From Malurus cyaneus samueli (lineage: Eukaryota > Chordata > Aves > Passeriformes > Maluridae), in contig CM019227.1 in NCBI GenBank assembly GCA_009741485.1, forward strand, positions 10,827,647-10,891,646: a stretch of DNA of 64,000 bases, written 5' to 3'. The notes beneath the pieces are model-generated. The model ran no database searches. It was not told the DNA's origin and was given only the letters and a program-made list of their open reading frames with translations. Below are positions 13,901 to 24,219 of this stretch, piece after piece (the first letter of the stretch is position 1; the number at the start of each line of letters is the position of its first letter). A program made the position numbers and the translations under genes.

Positions 13901-16900
13901 TGCCTCCATTTAGAGCTGGGTAAGAGATTTGAGCTAATTATTAACATGTGGATCATAAGTATATTGTCTCTGGTTTGACTTTTACCTTATTACCAGTTCT
14001 GAAGTATTTTCATGATGCAGTGTTGATGTTCATGTCATGCCTGCTTTTTTGTTCTTTTTGATGTCATGAAGTTGGTTAGACAGCTATTATTAGTTCCTCA
14101 GAGAGATTCCTTAAACTATCCTAGAATTCCACATTTGTGCCTTGAAGATAACTATGTAACTATGTGTGAAGAGATTTATAAGGCATATCCTCAATTCTCT
14201 CTGTTGAGAAACTGGAACTTTTCTTGTTGGTGCTTACAGAATCATAGTACCCCTTCACCCTAGGTGGATTTATGGAAATGTGACTTAACTTGTATATTTC
14301 TTGTTTAATTTTGTCTGAGTTATTCAGGTTAGGTAGAAAGAACCACGGAGGACTAATAACAAGACTTAATATTCTTCTCTTTTGCAGAAATGAATATCTT
14401 ATATTCCAGAAGATAATAAAGTTGGAATATGACTTTCCAGAAAAATTTTTTCCCAAGGCAAAAGACCTAGTGGAAAAGCTATTGGTAAATATTTGCCTTT
14501 TTTTTTTCTTGAATTTGTAACTGACCAAATGCCTAACTTCTTGAACCAAAAAGGTATCACTGAAAATGATACGCCATTAAATGGGTTGGTGACATTGGAA
14601 ACATTCAGCTTATGTAGTTCTCTTTCCTGGAATTTTCTATGCACTCTTGCAGATATTATAATATGAATGCCTGTGAGTACTCTGTAGGGGAGTGTCTTGA
14701 AAATCAGCATGTATTATTAAACAATTTTTTTTAATCTGAATTCTAAAGTGTAGACAAGGAATGTCTTTCTATGAAAGGGAAGCAAACAATTCTAGATAGT
14801 GTGCATTTACAAACAGAAATTAAGATTCAAATCCTTAGGCTTACATAGTTCTCAGATTAATTGTTTTTGAATTTTATGATTTGTATAATGGATCATTTAG
14901 TTGAAAACAGCATTCTGTACATCACAGGTGGATATATTCATTACAATATAAATCCAGCTGCCCTTGCATTTTAGCATGCATTTACCTTGCATTTAAAAGT
15001 CTCGATAGTATCACCCTAAGAATTGAAGGATTCTACCTGTGAAGGTTTGATAGGTAGGCAGAGAAAGTAGTTCTGTTCCATCAGTGAGGTTATAGCCATG
15101 ACACCCAGGTGAATATGCAGAGAGCATTTTAGGTGGTATAAGCTTTTATAAGTTCAATAGTCTATCATAACTGAGGAGGAAACACCTTTGTGGGTGGTGA
15201 TAAATACAACCTAAAAGGCCTAGCAATGGCTTCCTGTGTCCAAGGTCTATGGCCAATCCAGTGTCTCCTGAATTGTGAAGTCCAGGTTGTATTAACATCC
15301 TTAAGAACTGTCATTTTAAGGTACTTGAGAGGTTGATATTTGGCACCAGCTAGAGTTTCCACAGCTTCTTGCATCACTGGAGTGGGATGGTGGACTAAAC
15401 TTAAATGAGGTGTGCTTCATCAGGCCTTCTCTGTTTGCTTCAGTCTTTATGAAGCAGCAAAGCCAAAAAGTTGTGTGTATTTAAAGAAGTTCTCCTGTCC
15501 TTAGATCTGTGAGCTGATCTAATACAAAGTGTTGTTGGCAAGATATACTGACAAATACCATCTTATAAACAGCCTCTTTATATTATAGATATGTATGCTT
15601 AGGGCAGTGGGACAAATTGTTTTTATGCTTTCACATGCTGCTATGCAAATGTGAATAATGCTCGCCCTTTGTCATTATTTTATGCAGCTTAACTTAATTT
15701 CAATTTGCTTAGGTTCTAGATGCTACCAACAGATTAGGTTGTGAAGAAATGGGAGGATATGGACCTCTTAAGGCTCACCCCTTCTTCGAATCCATTGTGT
15801 GGGAGAACCTACATCTTCAGACACCCCCTAAACTTACAGCATATTTACCTGCTATGTCAGAGGATGATGAAGACTGTTATGGAAATGTATGTGTGTCTAT
15901 TGCTACATTCAGCTCTGATGCTGGCTGAGGCTTATGTTGTAGCATAATTATTGGATATTAATATAAAATAAACATTAATATGAACATTTTTAGTGACACT
16001 ACTAATTAGTTATATTTCAATTAAGACTTTAATTATTAAGAATCTAATAAAAATTGCTGGTTTAAATGTTACTCAAATCAGCATTTGTTTTCTGAAAAAG
16101 GGAGTGTTTTGGAAAAATACTGGCTGGCTTGCTTTTGATCAATCATACTTTTTGCATAAATGTTTGCTGATCTGTAGGGACTAGGCTGGGTTTTTTTACC
16201 CAAAAGCAAAATAAACAAAAGCATGCTTAAATTGAAAGCCAAATTATTTAGTGCAAAATAAGCTTTTTGATAAAAGACATGTAATTACTTCATTTTGTTT
16301 CCTCCTTTAGTATGACAATCTCCTGAGTCAGTTTGGTTGCATGCAAGTTTCTAGTTCTGCCTCTTCCCATTCACTGTCTGCCGCAGAGACAAGTACACCA
16401 CAGACATCAGGAGGAAATATTGAACAGTATATTCATGATCTTGACAACAATTCCTTTGAGCTGGATTTACAGTTTTCTGAAGATGAAAAGAGGTTACTTC
16501 TGGCAAAACAAGCTGGTGGAAATCCTTGGTATGATTTTTGAATGTAGTTACCTAACTTGTACAGCAATAAAGAATCCTGAAAAATAAGTGATTTTGATTC
16601 AAATTAATATTTGATAATCTTAGTATTTTCAAGTTAACAATTAGCAACTAGATTTTTCTTGGCTTCTATTTTTAAAGCAATAGCAGCAAAACCCTAATAT
16701 TATATTTCTAAAATTTACAAGGTCTAGAAGATGATGTGGAGTGTGTTTATAAGATAGGCAGAATGACGCTATCCAGTGCTTGAGGAGTCTTCGCTCTACA
16801 GTCCTAGAACTAGAAAAGGTTCCTCATTTTTTACAGATGCCATAAATTGTTGGGATTTTTTTGCATGATAATATTCTGTGGATGTCTAACCAAAATGCCT

Positions 16901-19178
16901 CCAGACTACGTAACAGCATTTTTTTTCACTCTTTAGACAAGTCTTTCATGTGTGAATTTTTGTTGTTTGTTTGGGGGGGTTGTTGTTAGGGTTTTTTTGG
17001 AGGGTTGGTTGGTTTGTTTTGGGTTTTTTATTTGTTATTTTGTTGTTGGTTTGTTTGTTTTAATTTTTTCTTGGTTTGGGTTTTTTTTTGTTTGGTTTTT
17101 TTTTGGTTTTTTTTGTTTGTATTGGGTTGTTCGGTTGTTTTTTTTTACCTGTGTCAAGTTTTAGAAGAAACTCTCTTGTCTGGGCTGAGGAAGATTCCAA
17201 AACTAGTGTACTAAAGTTGTTCAGGATTCGTGTGGAAAAGGACGTACTAGGAAGTGATATGAAAAACTGCTTGATAATAACAGCTGTTTCTGTGAAAGAA
17301 TTACTTCTAGAGTAATAGTTATTTTTCTTTTTCTAAGGCATCAGTTTGTAGAGAATAACTTAATCCTAAAAATGGGTCCGGTGGACAAAAGAAAGGTAAG
17401 GGCTTTTCTTAACTTCCTGTAACCAGATTCAGTTGTCAAATTTTCGTACAGTAACAGCGTAGATAAGCAACCTGTTTTAAAGCTTCCTTGTTTAAACAGT
17501 TTGTCACCTACAAACAAGTTATTTTTAAAAATTTAGTGTTTTCTTGTGAATAGTTTTTTTTTTCTTGATTTAGTGATGTGCTCTTGATTTCTTGGAAAAG
17601 TGAGAAATAAATCTGCTATTGATGCTTTCATTTTGAGATTGTGGCACATGAGTGTTTGCTCCCCCGCTTCTTCCCAATCTGATATAGTTCACTAAACACT
17701 CTTTCTTGACAAATGTCTGAACGTGGTTTGAACCAAAAACCCCCCAAAAAATAAAATAAAAGCCCATGTTGTTCTCAACTGTGGTGTTTTTCCTGGATCG
17801 GACTCGGTGCCTTTATCCCAAAAGTGGCAGAGGTGGCATTAGAACAGCTTTAATTGTTAACTTTACCTTAGTATATAGATAAGCAAAGATAGTTTGCATC
17901 ATCTTTACATGAAAGAAGGTTCTCTTTCATCTAAGTTTCTACTTGCTTTTTTGTAGTCTTTTCTACACGATCATGGCTATTGATTTCTGTGCTGGAATCT
18001 TTGAGAAATAGATTCTGCTTCACTCTGTATAGCTAGATGTTATATGTTTTGCTAGAATTTGAAAATACTTTCCTAAAATAGTACTTGGATTTTGCCATGT
18101 AGTAGAAATGCACTGCAACACCCTAAAACAGGAGTGAGGTCAAATAAAGTCAAATTAAAGCCCTCCAAATCCAAACATACCATCTTATCACTGAGCTGGT
18201 TTTATTCTGCCTCAGCTATTCAGTTCAGATATCTGTACATTTACATTTTTAATTGCTTCATGGTTTTTTTTTTTAATATTTTGTTTTTGCATTGCTTCTT
18301 CTACTTTTCTTTTAGGGATTGTTTGCACGTCGGCGCCAATTGCTGCTCACAGAAGGGCCCCACCTGTATTATGTAGATCCTGTCAACAAAGTTCTAAAAG
18401 GAGAAATTCCATGGTCTTTAGAGTTGCGTCCAGAAGCCAAGAATTTTAAGACATTTTTTGTTCACACGGTAAGTCTCTTTTTTGAATTTCTTTGTAAATT
18501 GCTCCAAGGTCCTTGGGCAATTTTTGTAAGTTGTTCCCAAAAATATTTTTCTGGAGAAAGTATAACTGCTTAGATACAAAAGTTCACAGTATTGATTTAA
18601 AACAAAGCTATACAAAAAACTGAACAATGTAAACGAACCAATAAAAGAACAGAACTCACACCCCTAAACAAAATCAAATAAAGCAGAAATCACAAGAAAA
18701 CTTACCCTGATGCACACATTTATCACAAAACTGCAACTGTATTTTTATTATTAGTGTTTAAATAGACTATGAGTGGCTTCTGGGATTTGAAGGGATTTCT
18801 TAAGTACTTTTAAAATTTAGCCTCTCAGTGTGTAGTGAATCATGAGAGGTGTACTGATAATATATTGTCAGTTGACTGCTTAACAATATTCAGATGCCAC
18901 ATGTATGGTTAATCAGTAACATATAATGTTATATAGTTCTAATTCAATTTAACTTTCAGAAAGTTAATAAATTAATTCAGAATAATTGTTTTATTCATAG
19001 TTGCAGAATTACTACTTCTTTTTGATTAAACTGTGTTTGGAGTAATCATTAAAATGTTGTTCACTTATAGCCAAACAGGACATATTACCTGATGGACCCA
19101 AGTGGGAATGCTCATAAATGGTGCAAAAAGATACATGAAGTTTGGCGGCACAGATACCACCAGAATGCTGCAAAATAG
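7683..19178 (+). CDS. PDPK1: 3-phosphoinositide-dependent protein kinase 1 (PDPK1), 13 coding exons, lacks exon 1
   Basis: Master AGC-family Ser/Thr kinase. It binds PI(3,4,5)P3 at the membrane through a C-terminal PH domain and phosphorylates the activation loop of AKT, S6K, SGK and PKC. Exons: 7683-7952, 8259-8301, 8490-8627, 10042-10186, 12515-12612, 13351-13426, 13851-13919, 14388-14484, 15713-15886, 16311-16528, 17338-17395, 18316-18468 and 19071-19178. They sum to 1647 nt, 548 codons plus stop; with an eight-residue exon 1 this gives 556 residues, equal to the human length. In that numbering the glycine-rich loop is GEGSFS, the ATP lysine K114, HRD aspartate D208, DFG aspartate D226, activation-loop serine S244 ([11 protein letters not shown]) and PH domain about 462-553. 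Phase is kept at every junction and there is no frameshift, so the gene appears intact. The C-terminus (RYHQNAAK) differs from mammals. Confidence 0.97.
8259..8301 (+). CDS. PDPK1: PDPK1 exon 3
   Basis: 43 nt between acceptor ggcaacag and donor gtaagt, encoding [14 protein letters not shown] plus the first base of the Ile codon. It continues the kinase N-lobe beta strands. Confidence 0.95.
8490..8627 (+). CDS. PDPK1: PDPK1 exon 4: ATP lysine and helix C, U12-type donor
   Basis: 138 nt. It supplies the catalytic lysine (IK, K114) and the PIF-pocket region ([21 protein letters not shown]), then [17 protein letters not shown] and one base of the Tyr codon. The next intron begins GTATCCTTT, the minor-spliceosome donor consensus, not a standard GTRAGT. 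Confidence 0.96.
8628..10041 (+). other. PDPK1: PDPK1 intron 4, U12-type, with G/T low-complexity tract
   Basis: A 1414-bp intron with a U12 donor (GTATCCTTT at 8628) and a TCCTTAAC branch site at 10020-10027, about 15 nt before the AG. It also holds a short TG/TA microsatellite near 8988-9010 and a 260-bp nearly pure G/T tract at about 9223-9482. I see no other feature. Confidence 0.85.
9223..9482 (+). repeat. G/T-only low-complexity tract
   Basis: About 260 bp almost devoid of A and C on the + strand, made of runs such as ggtttttgggttttt and ending in a long T run followed by eight G. The overlapping open frames here (rich in Phe, Leu, Gly, Trp, Val) are artefacts of this composition. Confidence 0.9.
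10042..10186 (+). CDS. PDPK1: PDPK1 exon 5: hinge to HRD
   Basis: 145 nt. It completes the split Tyr codon and encodes [15 protein letters not shown] through YLHGKGIIH plus two bases of the HRD arginine. The acceptor ttacattcag closes the U12-type intron; the next donor is gtaata. Confidence 0.96.
10187..12514 (+). other. PDPK1: PDPK1 intron 5, no feature recognised
   Basis: 2.3 kb of AT-rich intron with a T run near 11822 and a G/T-rich patch at about 12185-12265. The open frame at 11963-12295 has no recognisable domain and falls partly within the low-complexity patch. Confidence 0.7.
12515..12612 (+). CDS. PDPK1: PDPK1 exon 6: catalytic loop and DFG
   Basis: 98 nt encoding (R)[16 protein letters not shown], then [16 protein letters not shown]. 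This carries the HRD aspartate (D208), the catalytic-loop Lys and Asn, and the DFG aspartate (D226). The donor is GTTTGC, which lacks a purine at +3 and so is weaker than the others in the gene. Confidence 0.96.
13122..13158 (+). repeat. 37-bp short dispersed repeat, copy 1
   Basis: A 37-bp stretch in PDPK1 intron 6 (aaatgcctagcttcttgaac...) that recurs with about four mismatches at 14527-14563 in intron 9. Flanking sequence does not align. It may be a relic of an old interspersed element; the family is not identified. Confidence 0.6.
13351..13426 (+). CDS. PDPK1: PDPK1 exon 7: activation loop
   Basis: 76 nt encoding [18 protein letters not shown] and then TEKSACK. The serine of RANSF is the autophosphorylated activation-loop residue (human S241, here S244). 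Acceptor ttccttgacag and donor gtgagg are both standard. Confidence 0.97.
13851..13919 (+). CDS. PDPK1: PDPK1 exon 8: kinase helix F region
   Basis: 69 nt encoding [20 protein letters not shown] and then RA, with split codons at both ends. DLWALG is the DxWxxG motif of kinase subdomain IX. Confidence 0.96.
14388..14484 (+). CDS. PDPK1: PDPK1 exon 9: kinase C-lobe
   Basis: 97 nt encoding [20 protein letters not shown] and then [12 protein letters not shown], after completing the split Gly codon. The donor is gtaaat. Confidence 0.96.
14527..14563 (+). repeat. 37-bp short dispersed repeat, copy 2
   Basis: Second copy of the 37-bp stretch seen at 13122-13158 (aaatgcctaacttcttgaac...), in the same orientation. 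It begins 42 bp after PDPK1 exon 9. The rest of intron 9 (14485-15712) shows nothing I recognise. Confidence 0.6.
15713..15886 (+). CDS. PDPK1: PDPK1 exon 10: end of kinase domain
   Basis: 174 nt, 58 codons, phase 0 at both ends. It encodes [20 protein letters not shown], completes the kinase fold ([20 protein letters not shown]) and ends in GN. The regulatory tyrosine equivalent to human Y373 sits three codons from the end. Confidence 0.96.
16311..16528 (+). CDS. PDPK1: PDPK1 exon 11: linker between kinase and PH domains
   Basis: 218 nt. It begins with the codon equivalent to human Y376 ([18 protein letters not shown]), so the tyrosine pair Y373/Y376 is divided by an intron. The LLSQFG stretch corresponds to the reported nuclear-export region. 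It continues with a Ser/Thr-rich linker and the conserved [17 protein letters not shown] segment, ending within the Trp codon. Confidence 0.96.
16955..17147 (+). repeat. G/T-only low-complexity tract
   Basis: About 190 bp of nearly pure G and T on the + strand in PDPK1 intron 11, like the tract at 9223-9482. Three overlapping Phe/Val/Gly-rich open frames here are compositional artefacts. Confidence 0.9.
17338..17395 (+). CDS. PDPK1: PDPK1 exon 12: start of PH domain
   Basis: 58 nt encoding [19 protein letters not shown] after the split Trp codon. The final KRK is part of the basic phosphoinositide-binding patch. Confidence 0.96.
17396..18315 (+). other. PDPK1: PDPK1 intron 12, no feature recognised
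   Basis: AT-rich intron. It contains an A/C-rich patch at about 17731-17762, which is the strand reverse of the G/T tracts elsewhere. Nothing else is seen. Confidence 0.7.
18316..18468 (+). CDS. PDPK1: PDPK1 exon 13: PH domain core
   Basis: 153 nt, 51 codons, phase 0 at both ends. It encodes [20 protein letters not shown] followed by the [14 protein letters not shown] segment. The Arg triplet contributes to PI(3,4,5)P3 binding. The donor is gtaagt. Confidence 0.97.
19071..19178 (+). CDS. PDPK1: PDPK1 exon 14: last coding exon and stop
   Basis: 108 nt encoding [20 protein letters not shown], then [15 protein letters not shown] and a TAG stop at 19176-19178. It holds the last PH strand and helix. 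Confidence 0.96.
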   Translation, partial: PNRTYYLMDPSGNAHKWCKKIHEVWRHRYHQNAAK

Positions 19179-19300
19179 TAAAGCTCATCCAAAATTTCCC
19201 AGTTTCCCTACTTGCTGCTAGAACTCCGTGTGCAGCCGATCAGAGGAATCTTTTCAACCCATCTATTACCATCTCAAGGGGAAGCATACGTCTGAAATGT

Positions 19301-19410
19301 TTGTGGTTTTTTTGTTTGGTTTTTTTTTCTTTTTTGTTTTTTTTTTTTTTCTTTGTTTTGGCTTTTTTTTTTTTAAAGAAGGAAAAAAAAGAAGAAAAAG
19401 CAAAAACCTA
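19301..19410 (+). repeat. T-rich block followed by A-rich block in PDPK1 3'UTR
   Basis: Long T runs (about 19317-19374) are followed directly by an A/G-rich run (19375-19407). The two could pair in the RNA, giving a T/A hairpin just after the stop codon. The open frames across it on both strands are low-complexity artefacts. Confidence 0.75.
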
Positions 19411-20346
19411 GTGGAATTCAGGGTTGCTTTGCTCGCTCTTTGTGCTTCTGTTGAGGCTTCCACATGCATATCATTGCAGTGAAGATCTTGCTTTTGTGCA
19501 CTTCAGTTCTGTTTCTGCTGCAGACTAGTGGATAGACCTTGCATTACCAGCTTCACTTAAGATAAGTTAAAACCAATCCACACGCACACATGCCGAATCA
19601 TGTACCAGCCTTGCATTTCATGGGGCTGGAGTTATCCGTGACTCTCAGATTATCATTAAACTGTGTTTCATCAGGGAGCTTTTGTATGCCTCTCCTAAGT
19701 ACCACCTCTTTGTTTTCTTCCTTTCCTCACAGTTCCCCAGCTTATTGGTATATGGCATTTGTAGCCAGGTCAGTTGCACCCTTGTGTAATTCCTAATATA
19801 GTTCTGGTTGCAGGATTTATGTGGTACTTTAGTAATTATGTGAATGAATCAGATGTGTTTGTCTGGCAGACAGGCGCCAGTGATAAAGGTTTTGAGAGAG
19901 CAAAATGCTGAACATGGCACTGAAATTTCTAAAATTGAAATGTTGGCTTCTGAAGCATTTTAAACATTAAGTTTAAATTTTAATATAAGTTATATGTGTG
20001 TTTAATCAAGGGACGATAAACTTACCAGCATGCTTTTAAGTAATGCTAACTAAAAGAGAAACTAGTTAGTATGGGGGAGAAAAGGTTACTATTGAAATAG
20101 TAAGTAGTTTTTCACCTTTTCAGCAGATGAGGGCTAGAAGCTATCTTTCCAGGGTGTACATGTGTTGTGCATTTTAGTGGGGCCAGCCTATTTACCTGGG
20201 TAGAGAAGGAAGCGTGAAAACTTTGTACAATTGATTACTTGAGTTTTATTTTTGTCTCATTGTATAATGAGATGTCAATTCTATTTTTGGTCCTTGGCCA
20301 AACATTCAGAAACTCTGAAAAAAATGTAAGCATTTGAAGTATAGAT

Positions 20347-20352
20347 AATAAA
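20347..20352 (+). terminator. PDPK1: AATAAA poly(A) signal candidate (proximal, PDPK1)
   Basis: A canonical hexamer 1.17 kb after the stop codon. It could give a short 3'UTR form. Use cannot be judged from sequence. Confidence 0.4.
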
Positions 20353-22173
20353 GTAATCTGGTTAGAAAATCAAAGGCAAATATTGATACAAAGGGGGAAA
20401 ATGTATGGTACTTAAAGCATATCTATAAAATGAAAATATTTTTCATATCGATCTCCTTTGTCCTCTTGAAATTATGACTATTCTTTGTGGTCAAACATTT
20501 CTTGTAGTGTTACAAAGACACAACTTCCTGTCTGCTAAAAAAAACTTCCCCAATGGTATTTTCAATGTGCCCGTGTTCCTAAACCTTGCAGAGAGGGATG
20601 ACCTAGGTCTGGTCAAAGGCATTCCTTCCTTGTTTTAAAAGCAGTATAAATATCACACCTATTTATTCACTCACTACACATACCATCACTTTGCATTTTG
20701 AGTTGTCATTATGATGTGCTTTTCCTTCCACCAAAGAAAGGTTTCACTACAATGTTGAAAAACTCATAGGCTACTATTTTCTAGAAGCAGTATTTTAAAA
20801 ACAATGGCTTATTGGATTTCTCAGAAAACACATGGTTGTCAAATATTTTCTTGTACAGGGTGAAGGAGTTTTATTATTGATCTCTTAAAAACTTGAGTTA
20901 TGTGGTTAATTTGATGGCAGTGTAGCTTTTCTGGTCTGTAAAAGAAACAGTGCAGTTGCCTTTAATTTTGGAGCAACTGCATTCTAGTCTTCTGTATCCC
21001 ACCACCTACAGAAACCTGAGAGAAGCAAATCCCTGGTTTACAGTGTCTGGTGTAAAGGGAGAGAATGTGTCCTGTAAATGGCCGAGATACGGAAGTTACG
21101 AAAGTGTTCCCTTTGCATCATGAGAAATTTCAACACATACAAAGTACACTCCTCGTCACTCAAATTTGAATAGCACAGTGCACCTTTGCTCTGTGTCTGT
21201 AGTAAGCTGTATGTGCCTTTCTAAACGAGATTACATGTATTTTAAGTTTGTTGCAGTGCTGTTCTCCACCTGTCAAGTTCCAGCCATGTGTTGTGTCCGC
21301 TGGAGGCAGGCCTGCCATTTTTGCATTTAGTCTCTGATATAGTGATGTAGACATATTCCCAACTTTATACAGGAGAGTTTGGCAGTGATGGAGATTCATG
21401 GTGTCACTGCTGTTCAGTGTGGCAAAACTTGGCCTCACATAAAAAGTCTGGTAAAAATGACCTCCATTGGCCTGTTAACTAGGTAGAAATCTAGGTGTGC
21501 TTAAACATGTTTTCAGTAATATTTAGACTTCAAGTCATTTTACCATAGCAAATTAATTGCTATGTTTTTTCACACCTTGAAAATCTTTTCTCAGACTTCC
21601 CTCCTGTCACTAAAGCTTTTATCCAGGCAGATCTTGGTAAGCAGTAAGCTAAGTCAAGAAGGTATCTAGAAAGCTGATACCTGCATTCTAGAGTTCCTTT
21701 TTTTTTTTAAATTGACAATGCTGTTCTTAGAAAACTCTGAGCATCTGTTACAGGCATCACTCCACTTAGAACTTCAGTGTTTCTAATCCAGTCTTGCTTA
21801 GCTACTGCTTTTTTGGGAAGGAACTAGAACTTTCCTGGGAGAGGTATTTCTACTTCTTGGCCAATATGTGCAATCTGTGGTTTTGAAAGGTGGCAGGAGT
21901 ATAGAGTGAGGCATCACAAAGCAATCATGGATTCAAGTATGTTTTACCAGTTTGTCCACTTAAATGTGTATTGACAGGTTCTGCATACTATGAAGGGTTG
22001 GTACCCATTTTAAATGCTTTTACCCGATGTGGGGTAGATTCATATCTTTGTCCTGAAGATCACTCCTGTGGTTCATGGGGGTTCGTGGAATGAAATGTGC
22101 AAGGGAAGTTCTTCAGAGCTGCACATAAGTCAGGTGATTTTTCTGCTTTTAATCCAAGGTTTTCAAAGTATAA

Positions 22174-22179
22174 AATAAA
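22174..22179 (+). terminator. PDPK1: AATAAA poly(A) signal candidate (middle, PDPK1)
   Basis: A canonical hexamer 3.0 kb after the stop, followed by ttgttaggt. Use cannot be judged from sequence. Confidence 0.35.
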
Positions 22180-22350
22180 GTTGTTAGGTACTTGAAGACT
22201 CTTTTTAAGATTGCTCCTCACTTCAGACCTACTGAAAACCCAGTCTGTTGACTCATTCCATCTCTTGCAATTTGAACAATTGCCACTCATTTATGAAGAA
22301 TATGGTCAATAATGTAGTTTTGCTTTCCTTGGTATTTGAACATCTGAAAA

Positions 22351-22363
22351 TTATTTATTTATT
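22351..22363 (+). promoter_or_regulatory. PDPK1: AU-rich element in PDPK1 3'UTR
   Basis: TTATTTATTTATT contains overlapping ATTTA pentamers and the TTATTTATT nonamer bound by mRNA decay factors such as TTP or HuR. It is relevant only to transcripts that use a poly(A) site beyond it. Confidence 0.5.
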
Positions 22364-23245
22364 CCATCTTTTTCTGTGGTGTGGAGCATAAGAAAGGATG
22401 AAATACTACTGCCCAGTCACAGGAAGTTTAAAACTACCTTGATAAACTGGAGAAATTAGTTTGTTACCATTTGCCTTAAAGTCCGGTTTTGTAAACATTT
22501 TGTATTAAGGAAGAGTTGCTTCAGATATGATGTTGAGGCATTATGAGCAAATTGATATTGCCTATTATGATTCCATCTGCTAAGCACTTAGATGCTGGAA
22601 AAATCAAACTATCAGTACTGTGCTCTGCATTTCTCATTCTGACATGACTTAATTGTGAAGTGTCTGCTATATTAAGTCTGGAAAGAACTGTGGATAGAAA
22701 CAAAGATGTGATGATTCTAATCAGTTTTTCTAGTTGAAGATGCTTAACTTAATGTGTTTGATATCATTATATTTTGTGCTGGGAGCTTTGAAGAATTATG
22801 AGAATTTCCCACATGTACATTTTCTTTTGAATGGTTTAGTAAAGTTGAGACAATTACTTAATTTGGCCCATTGACAAAACACTTGATTCCAACACCTTGC
22901 TGAGAACTTGTGGATTAATAGTTGCCTGAAGGTGTGGCCTCTGCATTCTGATCATTCTTTTTACTAGTAAATGGCACAAATAGGTGTGGTATTTATATCT
23001 GAAATTTTGCTGAATGCCTATAATGCTTTATGGAAATACTTTATTGATCAAATGGAAATACTCTTGCAAAGCTTCATAATGCAGATTGTCCATCAGCTGG
23101 TCAAATGGGCTTTCAGACAAGTAGTTCTATGACCCAAAATGACATTTTCATTTAGACTAATAATTTAAGAATGTTTCCTCTTTCATAGAACTCCTATTAT
23201 GCAACAAACAATTGGAGAGGTTCTTAAGCACCTAATAGCCTGGTT

Positions 23246-23525
23246 TTAGAATAAAAAGAATACACTGAGTTGGAAAGGACCCATCAGGCTCATCAAGTGT
23301 AACTCCTGGCCCTGCACAGGACTCCCCAACAATTCCACCAGACATCTTGAGTTTAGACAGGCTCGGTACTGTGACCACTTCCTGGGGAGCCTGTTCCAGT
23401 GTTCAGCCACCCTCTGGGTGAAAAACCTTTTCCTGATACATAACCTAAACCTCCCGTGACTCAGCTTCATGCCATTTCCCCAAGTCCTGTCCCTGTCTGT
23501 CAGCAGGGCCATGAATGTAGATGGT
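23246..23525 (-). mobile_element. CR1 LINE 3' fragment, antisense, in PDPK1 3'UTR
   Basis: The + strand shows the reverse complement of a CR1 3' end (gttggaaaggaccc, ggggagcctgttccagtg, tgggtgaaaaaccttttcct). The minus strand still translates to a CR1 ORF2 C-terminus with [12 protein letters not shown] and HWNRLPRKW. It is 5'-truncated, as is typical of CR1. It is old, diverged and inactive. Confidence 0.9.
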
Positions 23526-24213
23526 TGCCATTTGACAAAGCTTCCTATGGCCATGTACTAACTGATGTGATGTGGCGAATGTTCAAAATGGTAGCAGAAC
23601 TTAAAATAAGTGTATCTGACAAGAGATAAAAAATAAGAATCAGGAACCATAATCAGTTTTGATAGTTGTATGCTGTTTTCAGGTTGATGGCAGTCAGTTA
23701 CATTTGTAATATGCTCTACCTGGGTTTGTAGCTGTAACTGTGATGTACAGAAAAAAAGAAAAAAAAAATACTCATCCCAAACCAAACCCCTGACGCCCCT
23801 CGACCACCCACAAAACAATCTTCCCTCCTCCAACAACTTGTGAAAACAGAAGCAAATAATGCAATGATATACACACTTTTGTATTTTTATTCTTATGAGG
23901 TTATTTGCTGGCTCTTGTTGGCCTCTAGTTCAGTCTGTGTTATTTAAATTCTAATATATGAATTATTTGGATTGAATTCATGTTCGGGGCCATGGTGTTG
24001 TATGTATTGATGTACAGCCTTGAATGTGAATAATTATTGTAAACTATATTTTACACCTTTTTTCTGGCTTTATTATATAAATTTTCTATTGGTCGATGAT
24101 TTAATCATATCTCATAATTTAATGACTGTTTATTCTCCTCTCGACAGATCTCTGTGCTGTAGATGTGTAGTTAGTGACTGGATGACGGATTTCACTTATG
24201 CTTGGTAGTCTGT

Positions 24214-24219
24214 AATAAA
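24214..24219 (+). terminator. PDPK1: AATAAA poly(A) signal, likely distal end of PDPK1
   Basis: TGTAATAAAGGCATG lies at the very end of the AT-rich 3'UTR, just before the GC-rich KCTD5 promoter. It is about 240 bp upstream of the KCTD5 start codon. Confidence 0.6.

Noticed and set aside
16952..17315. Three hydrophobic open frames in PDPK1 intron 11
   Set aside because: Same cause: a G/T-only low-complexity tract.
19142..19482. Open frames at the PDPK1 3' end with Phe- and Lys-rich parts
   Set aside because: They overlap the PDPK1 stop in other frames and read the T-rich and A-rich blocks of the 3'UTR.
23246..23554. Independent gene on the minus strand
   Set aside because: The frame is the C-terminus of CR1 ORF2 (GRFRL...HWNRLP), a truncated retrotransposon.
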